Positions 56,826-64,000 of a DNA stretch of 64,000 nucleotides are shown here, piece after piece. The translations under genes were made by a program, and so were the position numbers. Source of the DNA: Phoronis australis (lineage: Eukaryota; Phoronida; Phoronidae); NCBI GenBank assembly GCA_002633005.1, contig NMRA01000708.1:124001-188000 (forward strand). The letters run 5' to 3'. Position 1 is the stretch's first letter. The number at the start of each line of letters is the position of its first letter. The notes below the pieces were generated by a model. That model saw only the letters and a list, made by a program, of their open reading frames with translations. It was not told where the DNA came from and ran no database searches.

Positions 56826-57017
56826 TCAACAATATTTCTTAAGATTTCCTGTCCAAATAACTTCATGCACACCAGCTTTCTGAATAACAGCTTCAAAATC
56901 TTGCTTTAGTTTTGTAAGGCAAACGACATATCCATGTGCTACAAGCTTTGATTCAATGAACTCCAAACAAAACTGTAGAAAAACATCTCTGAAAACTGTG
57001 GAATCGTCACTGTTCAC
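56826..57017 (-). CDS. Possible exon upstream of the Cys-rich fragment
   Basis: A 63-codon minus-strand frame starts MNSDDSTVFRDVFLQFCLEF. It is amphipathic, with a hydrophobic-charged pattern typical of a helical globular protein. It lies 112 bp upstream of the Cys-rich fragment on the same strand. I recognise no domain and no clean splice pair joins the two, so the link is tentative. Confidence 0.25.
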   Translation of the reverse strand: MNSDDSTVFRDVFLQFCLEFIESKLVAHGYVVCLTKLKQDFEAVIQKAGVHEVIWTGNLKKYC

Positions 57018-58039
57018 AATCGTTGTCTTTCTATTTTTATAGCATGATGATCTGTGGTACTAATGGCACAAGGTCTTTATCTTTGAATTTCATTTGCATA
57101 TTCAGGGCTCTGGACTGAGCTGTCATTTGCGATACAAGTCCAACTGAAAAAACCCGAAATGTTAACACTAATTTAACATTCAACTATGAGTGAGTTGGCA
57201 TGTACATGTAACTTTTTCAGACGGACTTGTCAGGAACTGATCCACCTCCAGCCTAACAAATTTACATGCCTTCTGATCTGTCCCCTAAAATGTTGATCGT
57301 CTAATAATTAGATTAGTTGATGCAACTGAAAATGAATCAGCTGATATACCAGTGCAGTGATTGAAATTTAATTTTTTTAAATCAGATGCTCAAATCATAG
57401 TCAATCGATTTACACTTAAGGTAATCGACATTTGACGAAATGGACAGTGGCTTCCATCGTCCTCAAATTACGACGGCGACGATGGCCACATAAGCACTCT
57501 AATTTAATTATAATTGCAACTACCTAAGTAATTAATGTTTACAAAAAATTGAGAAGAGGTTCCCCCTATTCCAGGACTACGGCAGGGGATGACGGCCACT
57601 TGGGCATGTTGTTTGCAACCATCTACTTCATTGAACCTTCTCAAAAATTTTTGACTTAAAGTGCTTTAAAATCACACCCACAGTATAACGCCATATGATT
57701 ATCCCTTAGCACAAGGCTGCAGTGTCGATGTGGCAACTGAACAATGGAGTGTTCGAAGGAGTATTTGTTTAAACTGGGAACAACTGAAAACATTAACGAC
57801 CTCCTCAGAGGCATCTCTCTACGCGGTACTTCTAAACTTATAGGAACATAATTTGCTAAAAAGCATCCGGCATATGGAGTACATGTACCTATGGTATGAT
57901 CACCGTCTCTACTGGGTCAACGGTTTTGTCTAAGGCCTAGGCAGCCAAGGGGCTAAACAAGTTAAAAAACAACTGGTGATAATACTGAAACACACATGGA
58001 AAACACCAAGATATACCTTTCAAAAACACCTACCTGTTT
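57018..58039. other. Intergenic, no gene recognised
   Basis: No coding region or RNA gene seen. Two similar pieces (about 57430-57500 and 57545-57610) share GACGGC, GATGGCCAC/GACGGCCACTT and GGCA motifs, an old short duplication. Confidence 0.3.
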
Positions 58040-60213
58040 TACAAAGCTATACTTCTTTCTCGGCACTTCGTTATCCCTAGATGACCTTGGTGGATTTGGT
58101 TTAGCACCTCCAACTGCATCGACTGGGGAATAACAATACGGTCGTTGTACATCAGTAGTCCATCTATGATGGTAAGATGCTTTTACTCGCAGTAAGGTTT
58201 CAGTAGCGTATCTGCAGAGAAAGCAGGCCAACCATTTTGCCAGAACTGGATGACTTCGCCACATGTTGCATCGCTACGTTGTGCTTCTTTGATCTGATTC
58301 AGACGACCTTGTATTGCAGGTAAGTATTTGACTGTATACTCAGCTTGATCTTCAGCTTCGTCTAGGAATATCTCATCAGGAACTGGAGGTTTGTCAACCG
58401 GAGCTCGGGACAAGGCATCTGCAATCAGGTGGTTCTTTCCTGGAACGTGGTTTATCGTGGGGCTGAATTTCATCAAACGGAGACGGAAACGTAGCACTCG
58501 AGGTGGCATCTTAGACAAGTCTGTTGATGACAGTAGAGGCACTAGTGGTTTATGGTCGGTCTCCAGAGTAAACTTGAGTCCAAGAATGAAGGTTGAGAAC
58601 TTCTCGCAAGCCCAGGTAGCTGCTAGTGCTTCCTTTTCTATCACTGCATAACGTTTCTCCGTGTCGTTAAGTGATCTGGACGCAAAGCACACTGGTCTTC
58701 TGTTACCACCAGAATCAGTTTGGATCAATACAGCACCAATGCCGTACTGGCTTGCATCAGCTGTTACTATGGTCTCACGACTAGGGTCGTAGTGGGCCAG
58801 TGTGACAGTTGAGACGAGTGCTTCTTTTACTTGTTGAAAGGATCTCTGTTGAGGTTCATCCCATTGGAAGGCTTGGTCTTTCCTCAAGAGTTGTCTCAGG
58901 GGTTCATTCAGCTTCACCAGATTAGGTAGGAATTTCGCCAGCTGGTTCACCATGCCATTAAATCTTTGAAGCTCAGTCACATTTGTGGGCACAGGGAAAT
59001 CTCTAACTGCTTGCGTCTTTTCTGGGTCAGCCATTATCCCATCTGAGCTGATAAGGTGTCCCAGGAACTTGATCTTTGATGTGGAAAACTCACATTTGTT
59101 GTTCAGGGTCAGGCCTGCAGCCTGTAGACGCTGAAGTACTGAACGGACTCTTTCGTCGTGTTCTTTTTGAGTGCTTCCATAGATGAGTATGTCGTCCATA
59201 TGACACAAGGTACCATCTAGACCTTCAAGGATCGATGACATCGTACGTTGGAAAATCTCTGGGGCAGAGCTTATTCCAAAGGGAAGTCTGTTAAACCTGA
59301 AACGTCCAAGGGGACTGATGAAGGTTGTTAGGTCTTTGGATGCTTCATGTAGAGGAATCTGCCAGAACCCTGAGTTGGCATCTAATTTCGAGAAGATAAC
59401 TGGCTTACCGCAACTAAGACTGCTCAGACTGTCCTCAACAGATGACATCGGGTGAACTTCACGCCTCACGGCTTTGTTCAGTGGAGTAAGATCTACGCAA
59501 ATGCGCACTCGGCCATTGGACTTTGGGATGCACACCATGCCGGAACACCATTCGGTAGGATGGGTAACCTTGGAAATAATGCCCTGTCTTTCCATAGACT
59601 CTAACTCTTTTTCCACCTGCGGAAGCAATGGGTGGAGCACACGTCTGGCAGTGTATAAACACACAGGGTTGGCGTCAGGTTGAAGACTTATCTCGTAGGG
59701 TGTGGTCAAACAGCCTAGACCTTGAAACAGCTTCGGGAAATCCCCACGAAAATCTGGTTTTGCATCTACCACATAGACAGATGCTGAAGGTATCAAAAGC
59801 TTGAAGTGTTCACAGGCACGTTTGCTTAACAGGTTTAAGCGTTGTCCTTTCATGATGTAAACATCTTCTTCTAGCTGACGATCACCACAACAAAGTTTGG
59901 CTTTTGGGATCACACCAAGAATACGGTCGTTCAGTGTCACATTGCCGGCACCTCGGCAGTTGGTCAGATTGGTGTTTGGTTCCAGCTTAGTTTTAGCCAG
60001 CCACGGATTTTTGTCTCCTATCACTGTGATGTCTGCGCCGCTATCTAGCTTGAACTGCGTAGAATGACCGTTCACAGAGATATCTGCTGACCAGTGCTTT
60101 TTAGAAGCTTCAATTTGACCCAGAAANTCTAGCTTGAACTGCGTAGTATGACCGTTCACAGAGATATCTGCTGACCAGTGCTTTTTAGAAGCTTCAATTT
60201 GACTCAGAAATTA
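58040..60213 (-). pseudogene. Ty3/gypsy pol: protease, reverse transcriptase, RNase H, start of integrase
   Basis: The long minus-strand frame (60159 to 58183) holds in order an aspartic protease (DSGADITVIG), a reverse transcriptase and an RNase H. The RT shows VDLTPLNKAV, KLDANSGFWQIPL and the catalytic HMDDILIYG, followed by KCEFSTSKIKFLGH. RNase H shows TADASQYGIGAVL and ETDHKPL. An in-frame TAA at 58183-58185 ends it, yet the same frame continues with the H2C2 zinc-finger part of integrase ([13 protein letters not shown], about 58094-58056) before stopping. The integrase catalytic core is absent. The 5' side has a stop at about 60212-60214 and an 83-bp duplication around an N. The RT itself is intact over its motifs, so decay is recent or partly due to assembly. 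No LTRs found. Confidence 0.9.
60044..60210. repeat. 83-bp direct repeat split by a single N
   Basis: 60044-60126 and 60128-60210 are near-identical (three or so mismatches), both starting TCTAGCTTGAACTGCGTAG, and the one ambiguous base at 60127 lies exactly between them. The unit falls between the gag zinc knuckle and the protease of the gypsy element and doubles the SADISVNGH segment. An unmerged contig overlap is the simplest reading. Confidence 0.9.
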
Positions 60214-61065
60214 CACAGGAACGTCTTCTTCTTCCTGAGTATCTATTTCTGCTTTGCTTTTGGACCTACAAGCTTTGGACCAATGGCCTGTCTTGCCACA
60301 GTTGTTTCACTTGCTGTCTCTAGCTCTGCACTTTTTGCGTGTGTGTGGTTTAGTGCTACCACACCACTTACAACTTTCTAACTGGTTCTTCGGTGCTTTG
60401 TATGAGCCTGCTTCTTCTGAGGATTGTTGTGCTTCTTGAACCTATGCCGTTTCACGAACTCGACTGTACTCTCACTTTTGCCTGACATCACCTGTTTCTG
60501 AGTGCGTGATGCCTCTGCTGCTTGCAGATTCTCAATGGCTTTTGCGAGGCTTGGTACAGGGCGTTCTCTTAAGAGTCTCTCCCGTCCTGCGTCATCATTC
60601 GTCCCAACGACTATGCGGTCTCTGATCAGTGAGTCTTTCAGTTCCCCGAATTCGCAAGAGTCAGCTAACTTGCGTAATCTTAGGACAAACACATCTATGG
60701 TCTCTCCCGTCTTTTGGACTGCTTGGTTGAAGACAAATCTCTCGTAGAGAACAGTGACTCTTCTGGGGAACAAAGTATGCCTTTAAGGCATCAATAATCT
60801 TCTGAGGATTGCGTCTGTCTTCTTCACTGACGTTAGGCAAGTTACACAGAACTCGTTTACACTCCTGCCTCATGACGGAGCAGAGTGTTGCAGCAACTAT
60901 TGATACACCCTTTAGGTCTGGTGTACCATCCGCCTTAACCATTTTTGTGTCTAGAGAACACGTGACCCTCATGGCGGGAAGGTTGGTTTTCTGACTTGTG
61001 CGGACTCTCCCATCTAACAATAACGAAATTAATTTAGTTTGAAGACAGAACCGACAGTAATTCAT
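60214..61065 (-). pseudogene. Ty3/gypsy gag: capsid and zinc knuckles, with frameshifts and stops
   Basis: The minus strand encodes the second half of a gag capsid. The first frame (61065-60661) contains CNLPNVSEEDRRNPQKIIDA. Around 60770 the frame shifts, and 60773-60378 continues with YERFVFNQAVQKTGETIDVF and CEFGELKDSLIRDRIV. Another shift near 60405 leads into two CCHC-like knuckles, CKWCGSTKPHTRKKC and NNCGKTGHWSKAC. In the second, a TGA occupies the place of the first cysteine codon. The N-terminal capsid half is missing because the LINE at 61071 abuts. At least two frameshifts and one nonsense change make it inactive. Confidence 0.8.
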
Positions 61066-61070
61066 CTCAC

Positions 61071-61907
61071 ATGATTAGGAATAACGACCAGACCCCGACA
61101 AGTGGCAGAAAAAGAACACCAAGCCGAAACTCTAGTGAACTCCGAGCTTCGACGTCAAAAAAACCTCTGAAGCAACCGACAATGGACGCCATATTGACAG
61201 GAAAGGGACAAAATGTCACCAAGAAGACTCGGTCATTGAAAGATGAACTAAAGGAGGCACTCATGGACTCAGATATCCAGTCACTGTTTACAAACATGAT
61301 AAAGCCCTTAATTGACGCTGGTTTGTCTGAAATGTATAAAGCACTAGAGCTTCAATACGATCAAAAAATGGCTGAAAAGGATAAAAAAATAACAACACTT
61401 GAAAATCAACTCGACAAGCTGAAGCAAGAAAGTGGCTCTCAGATACACAGGTTGGAATCTGATTTGGATGAGCTTGAACAGTATAGCCGCCGAAACTGCG
61501 TTGTAATCAGCGGAATAAAAGAAAGTGACAAGGAGTGCACAGACGACATTGTTATTGGTCTAGCTAAAAGAATTGGTGCTACCGTTGAGAAGTCTGACAT
61601 ATGTCGCAGTCACCGCCTAGGTAAAAAAATCCAAGGTAATGCCAAGACGAGGTCAATTATAGTGAAATTTACGAATTACAATGCAAGAGCCGAATTCATG
61701 AGAAATAAAAAGAAATTGAAAACTGAAGCTGGCAAGATCTACGTTAACGAGAATCTGACCAAAAAACGAGCACAGTTGTACAAGGCTTGTAGAGACCTGG
61801 GCGCCCGGATTCAGAGTTGCTGGACATATGATGGAAGAATTTATTACAAGAACTGGGCCAATGAAATTAAACCGGTGAGCAGCATGGAAGATTTACAGGG
61901 CATCTAA
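61071..61907 (+). CDS. LINE ORF1-like protein (coiled coil plus RRM/CTD), 278 aa
   Basis: An intact 278-codon frame. The N-terminus is basic and Ser/Thr-rich, followed by a long coiled coil (about residues 95-150, KKITTLENQLDKLKQES). Next comes LEQYSRRNCVVISGI, the signature of L1/Tx1- and related LINE ORF1 proteins that starts the RNA-binding domain. A C-terminal domain with SHRLGKK, SIIVKFTNYNARAEFM and IYVNENLTKKRAQLY follows. In such elements ORF1p binds the element's RNA as a trimer. It lies 965 bp upstream of an endonuclease frame on the same strand, consistent with one element, though a second element cannot be excluded. Confidence 0.85.
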   Translation: MIRNNDQTPTSGRKRTPSRNSSELRASTSKKPLKQPTMDAILTGKGQNVTKKTRSLKDELKEALMDSDIQSLFTNMIKPLIDAGLSEMYKALELQYDQKMAEKDKKITTLENQLDKLKQESGSQIHRLESDLDELEQYSRRNCVVISGIKESDKECTDDIVIGLAKRIGATVEKSDICRSHRLGKKIQGNAKTRSIIVKFTNYNARAEFMRNKKKLKTEAGKIYVNENLTKKRAQLYKACRDLGARIQSCWTYDGRIYYKNWANEIKPVSSMEDLQGI

Positions 61908-62872
61908 TTTGTCAGATCAACATTATACTCGCAAGCCAGAACATAATACAGTAGTGCAATAGTTTCCAACGTCTTGTATTCAGCTTTTGGTAAGATTATT
62001 CACTTTTGTACTATAGTCTGTATGAAAGATGGCTTTATTTCCCTTTTCCGTAAAGTTGATTGAGTTATACAGTAATTCCAATGCTTCGCATTATCCATTT
62101 AACCTTTAACTGCTTCTGTACTCCATGTGCAATTGCCAAACTACAAGTGTAGGGTACCATAATTGTCAGGTACTTGGGACCCTGTTGAGAGACCTCAGTA
62201 AAAACGTACTTCTCATACTTCCGGTAGCCATTACTGTGTATACGATTAGCCTATTTTTTTTCTTCACGTTAGCCGTTGTGCCCAACGTATCGTTTTCACA
62301 GCTAACACATACCTGCTACTCAGGCTATGTCAAAGTTCGCGACTACCGTGTCGCGTAGTCTTATTGTTGTAGCTGTGTTCTAGTTTGTTCTATTTTGGTC
62401 TAAGTGTCATATAGCTTCATGCTGGGCAATCTATCTGGGAGGCTATTTATGAGAGGGCTTCGTATTGCGTGTAGCCACAGAGGGCGGGCAACCTTATTAT
62501 TTTATGTGTGTGATCTGTTTGCTCTGTGCGGGCGTCCCGACAAGTCTCAAACGCATACAAAAGAGCCAAATCACTTTACTGAAATGTAGTTATCCTTAAA
62601 TTTCGTTATACTTGTTTTTTGTATGAGACCGTGTGGGCAATGCTTCTAAATGTTTTTATTACAGTCTCATTATGAAAAATACTGGGAGAATTAGCCTTAC
62701 CATGAGGATCAGTTTTTCTATCCTATGTCACATCATATTTCACATCGATGTTGTACTCTGTGAAATCTATGATGTGCTCGTGGATGTGTTTGTATTGTTT
62801 TGTTTTGTTTTGTGTGTATGTGGTGTGAATGGGTCAGGATTGTACCATTATTATTTGATTGTCATTTGATAT
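61908..62872 (+). other. Inter-ORF region of the LINE
   Basis: About 965 bp without a supportable coding region between ORF1-like and ORF2-like frames. It includes thymine- and TTTTG-rich stretches. It is longer than the gap between ORFs in most L1-like elements, so an insertion, or two abutting LINE copies, is possible. Confidence 0.35.
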
Positions 62873-64000
62873 ATGTGCATAACCGTTGTAATGATGACAG
62901 GTGAACTTAAAGTAACGTCATTGAACTGCAGAGGGCTGGGTCTCCATGAAAAACGAAAAGATGTACTCAATTATTTAGGAGAAAAACAATACTCCATCTA
63001 TTGCCTACAGGACACACACTTTACTAAGAGAGAAGAAAACAATATTAGATCAATGTTGGGATACGAATGTTTTTTCAATTCAAATTCCTCAAACTCCCGT
63101 GGAGTGGCGATCCTCTTTAAGAACACTTTTGAGTATAAATTACATAACATTAGGCAAGACTACAATGGTAATAAATTAATTTTGGATATTACTATTAGTG
63201 AGACAAGAATTACGTTAATTAATACGTATTGTCCAAATAGGGACTCGCCGTCTTTTTTGAAAGAATAAAACAAGATATTCAAGATATAGGAAATTACTCT
63301 GTTATTTGGGCAGGCGATTTTAATCTTGCTCTCGATAAGTCTAAGGACACGATTAATTATCGACAGGTTAATAACCCAACGTCACGGATTAAGTTGATGG
63401 AGATTTGCACAGAATTGTCTATTGTTGATGTGTGGCGGGAACTAAACCCCAGTAGTAAAGAATATACTTGGAGAGCTGGAAGTAAACGATCCAGACTAGA
63501 TTTTTTTCTAATTTCTGAAAATCTTTTAGCTGATATTGACGACACCATAATAGAATTTGGTTACCGTTCCTATCATTCAATGGTAACGGGGTTTTTTTTT
63601 AAAGTGATGTTTCCAGGAGGAGAAAATCATTTTGGAAGTTTAATAATTCTCTCCTAAAGATCTCTGAGTATATTGCTGCAGTCAAGAATACTATTAAATT
63701 AGTTAAACAACAGTATACGACTGACGACATTCAGACTGTTGATAGTACAAGTAATTCTGATTTACAATTGTCTATAAATGATCAACTTTTTCTTGAAACG
63801 TTGTTGCTGGAGATTCGCGGCAAAACAATTTCCTTTGCTACTTACTTAAAAAGAAAAAGTGATAGAGTTGAACAGCAACTTATCAAAGGAATAAGCTTGT
63901 TGGAAAGAAGTCTAAGCCTTGACAGGGAACTACTGGAACAAAAAAATAATTTACTTGCCGAGCTAAGGCAAATAAGTTAAGAGGTCTTATGACTAGGTCG
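62873..64000 (+). pseudogene. L1/Tx1-like LINE ORF2: apurinic endonuclease and linker, frameshifted, runs off the window
   Basis: The first frame (62873-63268) shows APE-type endonuclease motifs: TSLNCRGLG, CLQDTHF (the catalytic Glu of QETH replaced by Asp), SRGVAIL and NTYCPN. After a frame change at the T run near 63252-63258, WAGDFNLALD and RLDFFLISE follow, then SYHSMV. A second change at the T run around 63591-63601 restores the frame for the linker (IRGKTISFATYLKRK, 63770-63980). A third near 63970 precedes LRGLMTR at the window edge. This linker style precedes the reverse transcriptase in Tx1-like LINEs; the RT lies beyond 64000. All three breaks are at short homopolymers. Confidence 0.8.

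Noticed and set aside
1-64000. CRISPR arrays, bacterial operons, prophage
   Set aside because: No regularly spaced identical repeats with unique spacers, no Shine-Dalgarno-led dense genes; spliced genes and LINE/LTR elements show a eukaryotic nuclear genome.

Overview
The window looks like a piece of a marine invertebrate nuclear genome, probably a deuterostome such as a hemichordate, echinoderm or amphioxus; the species cannot be fixed from the sequence. It is AT-leaning, its genes are split by GT-AG introns, coding density is low, and most of it is transposable-element debris. Four isolated N bases (34682, 40078, 52531, 60127) mark draft-assembly joins.

Three host genes are well supported. 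(1) 11.36-13.55 kb, plus strand: an unrecognised intronless 729-aa ORF with nine tandem 22-residue acidic Ser/Thr-rich repeats and an older internal duplication. (2) 20.26-28.74 kb, plus strand: a complete AGGF1 orthologue (coiled coil, OCRE, FHA, G-patch). Ten coding exons join in phase to give 683 residues; its introns carry a tRNA-derived SINE, a hAT-like element and a dead LINE. (3) 37.00-38.17 kb, minus strand: an intronless secreted protein with an N-terminal Cys-rich PAN/apple-like stretch and tectonin repeats. A fourth, on the minus strand at 44.84-48.58 kb, is a partial MFS transporter of the MFSD4/NaGLT1 type with its first exon unseen and a probable frameshift. Weaker candidates are a Cys-rich CXC-type C-terminus (56.4-56.7 kb, minus) and an 89-aa ORF at 32.05-32.32 kb (minus).

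Mobile DNA by region. 0.37-6.4 kb and 39.2-40.2 kb hold four members of one short inverted-repeat DNA-transposon family (CAGTGGCGGATC ends, 5-bp target duplications). 15.86-17.43 kb is a fold-back element whose arms flank a 5'-truncated LINE; a 127-bp palindromic relative lies at 34.62 kb. 40.8-41.85 kb is a decayed LINE reverse transcriptase. 42.39-43.47 kb is a decayed Ty3/gypsy integrase with a putative LTR. 49.12-55.95 kb is a 3.4-kb direct duplication split by one N; each copy carries a Penelope-like GIY-YIG endonuclease remnant with a different lesion. 58.0-61.06 kb (minus) is a decayed Ty3/gypsy element, and 61.07-64.0 kb (plus) is an L1/Tx1-like LINE that runs off the end.

Two of the four Ns sit exactly between near-identical sequences (83 bp and about 3.4 kb). 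The duplications at those points may therefore be unmerged haplotype or contig overlaps rather than biology.
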